Translations under genes and position numbers: made by a program
NCBI GenBank assembly: GCA_019753285.1
Contig: JAIELD010000031.1
Location: forward strand, 43,570 to 107,569
Direction of reading: 5' to 3'
DNA: 64,000 nt
From: Beijerinckiaceae bacterium
Lineage (GTDB): Bacteria; Pseudomonadota; Alphaproteobacteria; Rhizobiales; Beijerinckiaceae
Part shown: positions 57,823-64,000 of the stretch, in pieces
Layout of the letters: every line of letters starts with the position of its first letter
Numbering within the stretch: the first letter of the stretch is position 1
The notes under the pieces: model-generated
The model's input: the letters and a program-made list of their open reading frames with translations, nothing else
Database searches by the model: none
What the model was told of the DNA's origin: nothing

Positions 57823-59121
57823 TCAGACGTCACGATACTGGTGAACGATCTTGCCCGCAACAATCGTCGTCATGACCTTTCCGGTCATCCGCGCCCCGTC
57901 GAATGGCGTGTTCTTGGCCCTCGACCGCAGTCTCGCGGCATCGACGACCCACGGTTTTTCGAGATCGATCTCGATGAGGTCAGCCGGTGCGCCAAGGGTC
58001 AGCGTGCCGCCCGGGAGGCCGACGATCTCGGCTGGCCGGGTCGACATTGCGTGCAGCAGGCGCCGCAGCGGGATCGACCCATCATGCACGAGCCGCAGCC
58101 CCGCGCTCAGCATTGTTTCGAGGCCGACCGCGCCGTTTGCGGATTCCGCGAAAGGCTGGCGCTTGGTCTCGACGTCTTGCGGATTGTGGTCGGAGACGAT
58201 CACGTCGATGAGCCCGTCCGCCACGGCCTCCACCATGGCGCGGCGCTCATCCTCTTCGCGCAGCGGCGGGGCGAGTTTGAGGAAGGTGCGATAGTCGCCG
58301 ATGTCGTTTTCGTTGAGAGCGAGATGGTTGATCGATGTGCCGCCGGTGACGGTCAACCCCTCGGACTTGGCTTTCGCCAGAATGTCGAGGCTGTCGCGGC
58401 AGGTGAGTACCGCGGCGTGATACCGGCCCTTCGTCAGGCGGACGAGGCGCATGTCGCGCTCCAGCATCAGCGTCTCTGCCTCGCGCGGAACGCCGAGAAG
58501 CCCGAGACGCGAGGCGAACTCGCCCTCGTTGACCACCCCGTCACCGACAAGGCATGGATCCTCGACATGATGGATGACGAGTGCGCCGAACATCGCCGCG
58601 TAGGTGAGTGCGCGTCGGAACACTTGCGCATCGGTCACCGACCGCGTCCCGTCCGTGAAGGCGACCGCGCCGGCCTCCCGCAGCAGGCCGATCTCGGTCA
58701 TCTCCCGGCCTTGAAGGCCTTTTGTGAGCGCGGCGGCAGGGTGCACGCGCACCAGCGATGTATCTCGTGCCCGCCGCATGAGGAAATCGACGACGGCCGG
58801 ATCGTCGATCGCCGGCGTCGTGTCAGGCATGCAGATGATGGTGGTGACACCGCCGACGGCGGCGGCCTCGCTTGCCGTGCGCAAGGTTTCGCGATGCTCG
58901 GCCCCCGGTTCGCCCATGAAGGCCCGCATGTCGATCAGCCCTGGCGCAAGAACATTGCCCTGGCAGTCATGAACGCGCGCACCATGCATAGACCGCGCGG
59001 AAACCGCCGGGCCGATGGCCGCGATGACGCCATTCTCGATCAGCAGGCCGCCGCGTTCGTCGCGTCCGTCTGACGGATCGAACAGCCTTGCGTTGATGAG
59101 GACAAGCGGCGCGTCAGTCAT
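57823..59121 (-). CDS. pyrC: Dihydroorotase-like protein lacking the HxH metal motif (PyrC'/PyrX type)
   Basis: A 432-residue amidohydrolase-fold protein of the class I dihydroorotase family. Where active enzymes have PGLIDxHxH, this one reads [20 protein letters not shown], so both metal-binding His are gone; the later DHAPH motif reads [27 protein letters not shown] and [13 protein letters not shown] are conserved. Pseudomonads carry an inactive PyrC' next to PyrB that only supports aspartate transcarbamoylase, and the same is likely here. Its start overlaps the end of pyrB by 8 bases. An active dihydroorotase must be elsewhere. Confidence 0.9.
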   Translation of the reverse strand: MTDAPLVLINARLFDPSDGRDERGGLLIENGVIAAIGPAVSARSMHGARVHDCQGNVLAPGLIDMRAFMGEPGAEHRETLRTASEAAAVGGVTTIICMPDTTPAIDDPAVVDFLMRRARDTSLVRVHPAAALTKGLQGREMTEIGLLREAGAVAFTDGTRSVTDAQVFRRALTYAAMFGALVIHHVEDPCLVGDGVVNEGEFASRLGLLGVPREAETLMLERDMRLVRLTKGRYHAAVLTCRDSLDILAKAKSEGLTVTGGTSINHLALNENDIGDYRTFLKLAPPLREEDERRAMVEAVADGLIDVIVSDHNPQDVETKRQPFAESANGAVGLETMLSAGLRLVHDGSIPLRRLLHAMSTRPAEIVGLPGGTLTLGAPADLIEIDLEKPWVVDAARLRSRAKNTPFDGARMTGKVMTTIVAGKIVHQYRDV

Positions 59122-60061
59122 TGGGAAGGCTTCTCGCCAGCGCCTCGAGCACCGCCATCCGCACCGCCACGCCCATCTCGACCTGTTCGCGGATGAGTGA
59201 TTGCGCGCCGTCCGCCACGGAGGAGTCGATCTCGACGCCCCGGTTCATCGGTCCCGGGTGCATCACGAGCGCGTTCGGCTTGGCGTAGCTCAGCTTTTCT
59301 TCGTCGAGGCCGAAATAGCGGAAATATTCGCGGCTTGACGGCACGAAGCCGCCATTCATGCGCTCGCGCTGCAGGCGCAGCATCATCACGATGTCCGCGT
59401 CCTTCAGCCCTGCCCGCATATCGTGAAAAACCTCGAAGCCGAAGCGCTCGATGCCGGGCGGCATCAAGGTCGGTGGCCCGACGAGCCGGACACGCGCGCC
59501 GAGCTGCGCAAGGCAGATCATGTTGGAGCGGGCGACCCGCGAATGGAGGACATCGCCGCAGATGGCGATGATCAGGCCGTCGATCTCGCCCTTGTTGCGC
59601 CGGATCGTGAGTGCATCGAGCAGCGCCTGTGTCGGATGCTCATGCGCTCCGTCACCTGCATTGACCACGGAACAATCGACTTTGCGGGCGAGAAGATGGA
59701 CCGCCCCCGCTGCGTGATGCCGGACCACGATGATGTCGGGCCGCATCGCGTTCAGCGTCATCGCGGTATCGATCAGGGTCTCGCCCTTTTTGACCGAGGA
59801 GGATGAGACCGACATGTTCATCACATCGGCGCCGAGCCGCTTGCCGGCGAGTTCGAACGATGACTGAGTGCGGGTCGACGGCTCGAAGAACAGGTTGATC
59901 TGCGTGCGACCGCGCAAGGTCGCCTTCTTCTTCTCAATCTGGCGTGAAACCGAGACCGCCTCCTCCGCCATGTCGAGCAGCGATTCGATCTCCGGACGGT
60001 TCAGCCCCTCGATGCCAAGAAGGTGCCGCTGCGAGAATGCGTAAGGGTTGTGCGAGGTCAT
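59114..60061 (-). CDS. pyrB: Aspartate carbamoyltransferase catalytic subunit
   Basis: Catalyses carbamoyl phosphate plus aspartate to carbamoyl-aspartate in pyrimidine synthesis; 315 residues. The carbamoyl-phosphate site is [20 protein letters not shown], with [28 protein letters not shown] and [17 protein letters not shown], then [17 protein letters not shown]. The partner gene downstream is the inactive-looking dihydroorotase. The upstream gap (60062-60248) contains a hairpin with CCTAGG arms. Confidence 0.97.
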   Translation of the reverse strand: MTSHNPYAFSQRHLLGIEGLNRPEIESLLDMAEEAVSVSRQIEKKKATLRGRTQINLFFEPSTRTQSSFELAGKRLGADVMNMSVSSSSVKKGETLIDTAMTLNAMRPDIIVVRHHAAGAVHLLARKVDCSVVNAGDGAHEHPTQALLDALTIRRNKGEIDGLIIAICGDVLHSRVARSNMICLAQLGARVRLVGPPTLMPPGIERFGFEVFHDMRAGLKDADIVMMLRLQRERMNGGFVPSSREYFRYFGLDEEKLSYAKPNALVMHPGPMNRGVEIDSSVADGAQSLIREQVEMGVAVRMAVLEALARSLPND

Positions 60062-60192
60062 GCTGAAGCGATGGACTTAAACGCAATACGAAGGATTGCC
60101 AAGGCAGGCGCCCCTCCTACATCGCGCCGCACACAGTTTTGAAACCCGGCGGGCGCGGCGAAATATCGAAAGGATTTAAATGAAGATAAAAT

Positions 60193-60240
60193 ACCTAGGT
60201 CTTTTTTCCTTGAAGCTCGTAAAGGATTAAAGACCTAGGT
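60193..60240 (-). terminator. Long hairpin with CCTAGG arms, probable terminator of the cob genes
   Basis: ACCTAGGTCTTT (60193-60204) and AAAGACCTAGGT (60229-60240) are a perfect 12-base inverted repeat. The 24-base interior contains further TCCTT/AAGGA pairing. Read on the minus strand, the hairpin is followed by ATTTTATCTT, so it can end the cobL-cobE-cobM transcript. A further CCTAGG copy in GGCCTAGGGCC lies just outside (60247-60257, crossing the cobM stop). The self-complementary core makes a protein-binding operator for pyrB a second possibility. Confidence 0.5.
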
Positions 60241-60248
60241 TCTTTGGC

Positions 60249-61007
60249 CTAGGGCCGATCGCGAAAGCGGCGCTGGTAATCGACGCTGTAGAGCGCGCTC
60301 GTCGTCGTGCCGTTGGCGGCGAGCGCCGGGCCGACGAGAATGAGCGCCGTGCGCTCGACCGGCTCTTCGCGAAACCGCGACACGATGGTCGCAAGCGTGC
60401 CCCGGATGATCGCCTCGTCCGGCCAGCTCGCGCGGTAGACGATCGCAACGGGGCAGGCCTCGCCATAGAACGGCGTCAGGTCGGCGATCACGGCATCCAG
60501 CGCATGGATCGACAGATGGATCGCAAGCGTCGCGCCGCTCGCGGCAAAGACCCGGAGCGTTTCCCGTTCGGGCATCGAGGTCGCCCGCCCTGGAGTGCGC
60601 GTCAGAACGAGCGATTGGGCGATTTCCGGCACTGTCAGTTCGCAGGCGAGCGCGGCGGCGGCGGCGGCGAAGGCGGGGACGCCAGGTGTGACGGTATGGG
60701 GAATGCCGAGCGCGTCGAGACGCGCGATCTGTTCGCCGAGTGCGCTCCAGATCGACAGATCGCCGGAATGCAGCCGCGAGACGTCGAGCCCGGCATCATG
60801 CGCTTTCTTCATCTCGGCGATGATCTCGTCGAGGCTGAGAGGCGCCGTATCGACGATGCGCGCGCCGGGCGGTGCAAGCGCAGCGATCTCGGCCGGGACG
60901 AGCGAGCCTGCATAGAGGCAGACGGGGCAGGTCTTGACGAGCCGCTGGCCGCGCACCGTGATGAGGTCCGGCGCGCCGGGACCCGCGCCGATGAAGTGCA
61001 CCGTCAT
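60249..61007 (-). CDS. cobM: Precorrin-4 C(11)-methyltransferase
   Basis: SAM-dependent tetrapyrrole methyltransferase of aerobic cobalamin synthesis; 252 residues. [20 protein letters not shown] is the family N-terminus; [40 protein letters not shown] and [16 protein letters not shown] follow. The ATG at 61007 overlaps the cobE stop by 4 bases (ATGA), so the two are co-translated. Confidence 0.96.
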   Translation of the reverse strand: MTVHFIGAGPGAPDLITVRGQRLVKTCPVCLYAGSLVPAEIAALAPPGARIVDTAPLSLDEIIAEMKKAHDAGLDVSRLHSGDLSIWSALGEQIARLDALGIPHTVTPGVPAFAAAAAALACELTVPEIAQSLVLTRTPGRATSMPERETLRVFAASGATLAIHLSIHALDAVIADLTPFYGEACPVAIVYRASWPDEAIIRGTLATIVSRFREEPVERTALILVGPALAANGTTTSALYSVDYQRRFRDRP

Positions 61008-61414
61008 GGCTGGCGCTTCAGATGCGGGCCGGATACGGCGATGGCGCAGGTTGCGCGTGCGCTCTGCAGCCGTGGCCCGAGCAGACGCGCGAGTCCGCCT
61101 CCCCCCTGCGCGGCGGCGGCGAGCGCGCAGGCCTCGGCGACGGATGGCAGGCCGAACCGGTTTTGCGCGCGTTCCGATTGCGTCGCGCAATAGGGAGCGG
61201 CCGCCTTCAAGTCTTTTTCCGGCGGCACGACGATGGTGAGCCCGAGGTCGAGCGCAGCCTCGACGAGCGCAGGGCCCATGGCCCGCTCCGGCAGCGTCGC
61301 AATGATCTCGAGGCCGGTTCGTTCAACGCCGAACATCAGACAGACCTGCCCGATCAGCGTGACGATTTCCGCCGCCTTGCATTCGCTCGCATAGCCGATC
61401 CCGACAACGATCAC
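61004..61414 (-). CDS. cobE: Cobalamin biosynthesis protein CobE (CbiG C-terminal domain)
   Basis: A 136-residue protein of the CobE/GbiG_C family. [20 protein letters not shown] opens the fold and the RNPALPSVAEA-like block appears as [20 protein letters not shown], ending in [11 protein letters not shown]. In the aerobic pathway CobE is needed for cobalamin synthesis and is thought to help release or channel corrin intermediates. The start is a GTG at 61414, preceded by GGATGG. It sits 15 bases downstream of cobL. Confidence 0.9.
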   Translation of the reverse strand: MIVVGIGYASECKAAEIVTLIGQVCLMFGVERTGLEIIATLPERAMGPALVEAALDLGLTIVVPPEKDLKAAAPYCATQSERAQNRFGLPSVAEACALAAAAQGGGGLARLLGPRLQSARATCAIAVSGPHLKRQP

Positions 61415-61429
61415 GTTGTTACCATCCGA

Positions 61430-62635
61430 TCATTTCGTCACCGCCCACTGTATCACCGGCATGGACGGCTTCCAGGCCCGGAAGCCGCCAACCGGCTTCA
61501 GGCGCTCGATCGCCAGCCTTATGACCTCTCCGCCATGAAGCGCGGCGCGGCGGGCCAGCATTTCGCCGCCCTCATGTGTTACGGCGTTGGCCACCAGCCG
61601 TCCGCCGGGCGGCAGCGCCAGCCAGCATGCATCCATCAATGCCTCGTTCGACGTGCCGCCTCCGATGAATACCGCATCCGGCGCCGGCAGGCCAACCAGC
61701 ACCGCCGGCGCCTCACCTTCGATGATGGTGAGATGCGGCACGCCGAAATCGGCGGCGTTGAGTGCGATGCTCCGCGCCCGGTCCCGGTTCTTCTCGATGG
61801 AAATCGCCGAAAGCGACTCATGCCGCAGCAGCCACTCGATTGCGATGGATCCTGCACCGCCGCCAATATCCCACAGGCGCTGACCCTGCTTCGGTTCGAG
61901 CGCAGCAAGGGTGACGGCCCGCACCTCCCGCTTCGTCAACTGGCCGTCATTCTGGAACCACTCGTCCGGCAGTCCCGGCGACAGCGAGATGATGCGCGCG
62001 CCGGGTTCCGCCTGGCATTCGATGCCGATGATGCTGAGCGCAGCGGTCCTCACATTGCCGAATGCATGCGCCGCGCTGGAGATGATCCGTTGGTTTGGGC
62101 CGCGCAATGCCTCGAGGACATGAAGCGTCGAGCGACCGAACCCTCGCCCGATGAGCAGCGTTGCGAGTTTGGCTGCGCTCTCCCCGTCCCATGCGAGAGC
62201 GAGCAGTTTCCGGCCGGGCTGAAGATGCGGAATGACGCGTTCGAGCGGGCGGCCATGCACGCTGAGGAGTGCCGTATCCTGGAGACTCCAGCCGAGTTCC
62301 GAGGCCGCGAGGCTGAAGCTCGACGGCTGCGGAAGGCAGACTATTTCGTCCGTCGCGACGTGCTGCGCGAGAAGCGTCCCGATACCGAAGTGAAACGGAT
62401 CGCCGCTCGCGAGCACAACGACGGGCCTGTTCCGCGCGGCGAGGATGTCGAACAGCCGATCTTCGATCGGCGAGGTCCAGGCAAGCGTCCGCCCGTTGAT
62501 GAGCGGGGCCGCTAAGGACAGGTGCCGCCGCCCGCCGACCACGAGTTCGGCTCCTGCGACGAGCGTCCGCGCCGCGCCGCCAAGCCCGTCGAGCCCGTCT
62601 TCGCCGATCCCCACGATGGACAGCCAGCGCCCCAT
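61430..62635 (-). CDS. cobL: Precorrin-6Y C5,15-methyltransferase (decarboxylating)
   Basis: Bifunctional methyltransferase of 401 residues, equal to CbiE fused to CbiT. The N-terminal CbiE part starts WLSIVGIGEDGLDGLGGAAR and includes VVVLASGDPFHFGIGTLLAQ. The C-terminal CbiT part has the SAM motif LWDIGGGAGSIAIEWLL and DAVFIGGGTSNEALMDACW. I chose the ATG at 62635 because GGAGGGAG lies 8 bases upstream; an ATG 18 bases further up overlaps that site. It is divergent from cobK with only 16 bases between the two ATG codons. Confidence 0.96.
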   Translation of the reverse strand: MGRWLSIVGIGEDGLDGLGGAARTLVAGAELVVGGRRHLSLAAPLINGRTLAWTSPIEDRLFDILAARNRPVVVLASGDPFHFGIGTLLAQHVATDEIVCLPQPSSFSLAASELGWSLQDTALLSVHGRPLERVIPHLQPGRKLLALAWDGESAAKLATLLIGRGFGRSTLHVLEALRGPNQRIISSAAHAFGNVRTAALSIIGIECQAEPGARIISLSPGLPDEWFQNDGQLTKREVRAVTLAALEPKQGQRLWDIGGGAGSIAIEWLLRHESLSAISIEKNRDRARSIALNAADFGVPHLTIIEGEAPAVLVGLPAPDAVFIGGGTSNEALMDACWLALPPGGRLVANAVTHEGGEMLARRAALHGGEVIRLAIERLKPVGGFRAWKPSMPVIQWAVTK

Positions 62636-62651
62636 GCTGCTAGCTCCCTCC

Positions 62652-63425
62652 ATGACGAACGATGACCGCCGCCGCCGGGTGCTGATCCTCGGTGGAACGA
62701 CCGAGGCGCGGCTCCTCTCGGAGCGGCTCTGCGTGATGCCACGGTTCGACGTCACATTGTCGCTGGCGGGCCGCACGCAGCAGCCGCTTCCTCTGCCCGT
62801 CACGGTCCGCAGCGGCGGCTTTGGCGGGGCGAAGGGGCTTGCCGATTATGTCGTTGCGAATGGTGTCGATCGGGTCATCGACGCGACTCATCCCTTCGCC
62901 GCGCGCATCAAGGCGAATGCCTCCTCGGCATGCGCCGCCTGCGCCGTGCCGCTGCTTGCGCTCATCCGTGCGCCGTGGACGAAGCAACCCGGCGATGTCT
63001 GGCTCACGGCTGCGGGCGGCATGGAAGCGGTCGCCGTGCTCGGCATCGAGCCGCGCTGCGTGTTTCTCACGATCGGCCGCGCCGATCTTGCCGCGTTCGA
63101 GGCTGCGCCGCAGCACCGATATCTCATCCGCTCCGTCGATGCGCCGGACGAAGCGCTTGCTCTGCCAGGCGCGCATTTCATGCGCGGCCGCGGCCCCTTC
63201 AGCTATGCGGAGGAGATCGAACTGATGCGCAATTACGGTATCGAGGTGCTCGTCAGCAAGAATTCCGGCGGCGAGGCGACCTACGCGAAGATCGAGGCGG
63301 CGCGCCGCCTCAACGTTCCGGTCGTGATGATCGAGCGCCCGTTCGTGGCGCTCGCAGGCCCGCGCACCGAAACGCACTCGATCGATGAGGCGGTCGACTG
63401 GCTTGCTCACGACGTGGCCCCGTAG
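62652..63425 (+). CDS. cobK: Precorrin-6A reductase
   Basis: NADPH-dependent reductase of aerobic corrin synthesis; 257 residues. RVLILGGTTEARLLSERLC is the Rossmann start, VIDATHPFAARIKANAS the central signature, and VLVSKNSGGEATYAKIEAAR the C-terminal one. The ATG at 62652 is 16 bases from the divergent cobL ATG and has no ribosome site of its own on the plus strand. Its promoter must lie inside cobL. The 3' end overlaps the convergent cobJ by 19 bases. Confidence 0.95.
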   Translation: MTNDDRRRRVLILGGTTEARLLSERLCVMPRFDVTLSLAGRTQQPLPLPVTVRSGGFGGAKGLADYVVANGVDRVIDATHPFAARIKANASSACAACAVPLLALIRAPWTKQPGDVWLTAAGGMEAVAVLGIEPRCVFLTIGRADLAAFEAAPQHRYLIRSVDAPDEALALPGAHFMRGRGPFSYAEEIELMRNYGIEVLVSKNSGGEATYAKIEAARRLNVPVVMIERPFVALAGPRTETHSIDEAVDWLAHDVAP

Positions 63426-64000
63426 CGCCTCGGCGTGAGGATCAGCGGCGGCAGCCGTGGCCGCTCGACGAGTTTGGTCTGCGACGAGCCGATCAGCACC
63501 AGCGTCCGCATGTCGATGAGGTTGACATCGACTGTCGCCAGCGTTGCGATGGTCAGCCGCTCCTCTTCGCTGCCGACGGCGCGCGCCAGCATCACCGGCG
63601 TTTCGCCCCTTCGATGCTTGAGCGCGAGCGCAACCGCCGCGCCGATCTGGTCGGGGCGCGTCTTCGATGCGGGGTTGTAGAGAGCGACGACGAAATCGGC
63701 AGCGAAAGCCGCTTCCAGCCGCCGCTCGATGATGGACCAAGGCTTCAGATTGTCCGAGAGCGAGATCACGCAGAAATCATGGCCAAGCGGCGCGCCGAGC
63801 CGCGATGCCGCGGCCTGCATGGCCGAGAGGCCGGGGATGATTTCGAGGTCGATGTCTTTCCAGCCGGGCTCGCCCTCGTCGATCGCCTCGATCACGGCGG
63901 CGGCCATCGCGAAGATGCCGGGATCGCCGGACGAGACGACTGCAACCCTGCCACCCGCGCTCGCAAGGCGCAACGCATCCTCGGCGCGCTGGCGCTCGAC
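63407..64000 (-). CDS. cobJ: Precorrin-3B C17-methyltransferase, 5' part outside the window
   Basis: SAM-dependent methyltransferase of ring contraction in cobalamin synthesis. The 198 residues visible include RVAVVSSGDPGIFAMAAAV, LEIIPGLSAMQAAASRLGAP, CVISLSDNLKPWSIIERRLE and VVALYNPASKTRPDQI, all diagnostic of CobJ. The frame is open through base 64000 (residues ERQRAEDALRLAS lie just before the first internal Met), so the N-terminal part is cut by the window. The 3' end overlaps cobK by 19 bases. Confidence 0.95.
   Translation of the reverse strand, partial: VERQRAEDALRLASAGGRVAVVSSGDPGIFAMAAAVIEAIDEGEPGWKDIDLEIIPGLSAMQAAASRLGAPLGHDFCVISLSDNLKPWSIIERRLEAAFAADFVVALYNPASKTRPDQIGAAVALALKHRRGETPVMLARAVGSEEERLTIATLATVDVNLIDMRTLVLIGSSQTKLVERPRLPPLILTPRRYGATS

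Noticed and set aside
1..64000. Search for CRISPR arrays, insertion sequences, prophage genes, tRNA and rRNA genes
   Set aside because: No regular spaced repeats, transposase, integrase, phage structural gene, tRNA cloverleaf or rRNA sequence was recognised by reading. A tRNA scan would settle the tRNA part.

Overview
This 64-kb window is a GC-rich stretch of chromosome from an alphaproteobacterium. Gene content and gene order point to the order Hyphomicrobiales (Rhizobiales), probably near the Beijerinckiaceae or Methylobacteriaceae, although I cannot fix the family without a search. Supporting signs are the runs argS-SPOR-nagZ-scpA-scpB-tatABC-serS-surE-pcm-lytM and yajC-secD-secF-(NDUFAF3 homologue)-(NDUFAF6 homologue). 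The GatCAB amidotransferase, an aerobic-type cob gene set, a GAAC-N7-GAAC LexA box and betaine-lipid genes fit as well. I see no tRNA or rRNA gene, insertion sequence, prophage or CRISPR array. About 95 percent of the window is coding and no gap exceeds 300 bases.

Layout. 1-2461: rnd (cut by the window edge) and aspS, divergent. 2474-5705: an intergenic inverted-repeat element, then two glycosyltransferases and an acyltransferase in overlapping reading frames (a probable surface-glycan module). 5702-7384: erpA and dgt, divergent around a dyad. 7464-20715: the long housekeeping run argS, SPOR protein, nagZ, scpA, scpB, tatA, tatB, tatC, serS, surE, pcm and a LytM/LysM lipoprotein, covering translation, chromosome segregation, Tat export, cell-wall recycling and cell division. 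20741-26057: a DUF815 ATPase (minus strand) opposite yajC-secD-secF and homologues of two mitochondrial complex I assembly factors. 26063-32216 (minus strand): trmFO, a DUF1127 protein, uvrA and a membrane diiron AlkB-type oxygenase. 32337-36572: a LexA box, ssb, gyrA and a HAD phosphatase. 36644-40900: coaD, two cyclophilins around a small periplasmic protein, and the queuosine genes queA and tgt.

40904-43041: btaB and btaA (betaine lipid DGTS synthesis) behind a possible Pho box. 43042-50592: accessory metabolism, namely a Tat-exported FAH-family protein, AcuI, an unusual SDR, a metallo-beta-lactamase-fold hydrolase, two GSTs, DedA, GNAT and a methyltransferase. 50619-54467: gatC-gatA-gatB with two small genes interleaved. 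54536-60061: an UlaG-like hydrolase, ruvX, dprA, plsY, and pyrB with a dihydroorotase-like gene that lacks the metal-binding HxH. 60249-64000: corrin-ring genes cobM, cobE, cobL, cobK and cobJ (cut by the window edge).

Nothing here is an obvious new defence or mobile system. The observations most worth a second look are (i) the NDUFAF3/NDUFAF6 pair coupled to SecDF, (ii) a membrane oxygenase placed between a LexA box and uvrA, (iii) a GyrA with a divergent quinolone-binding region, (iv) btaAB with a Pho-box-like site, (v) a Tat-exported FAH-fold protein, and (vi) several conserved enzymes that have lost key residues (Tgt zinc ligands, PyrC HxH, the SDR Tyr/Lys pair, the LytM metal site).
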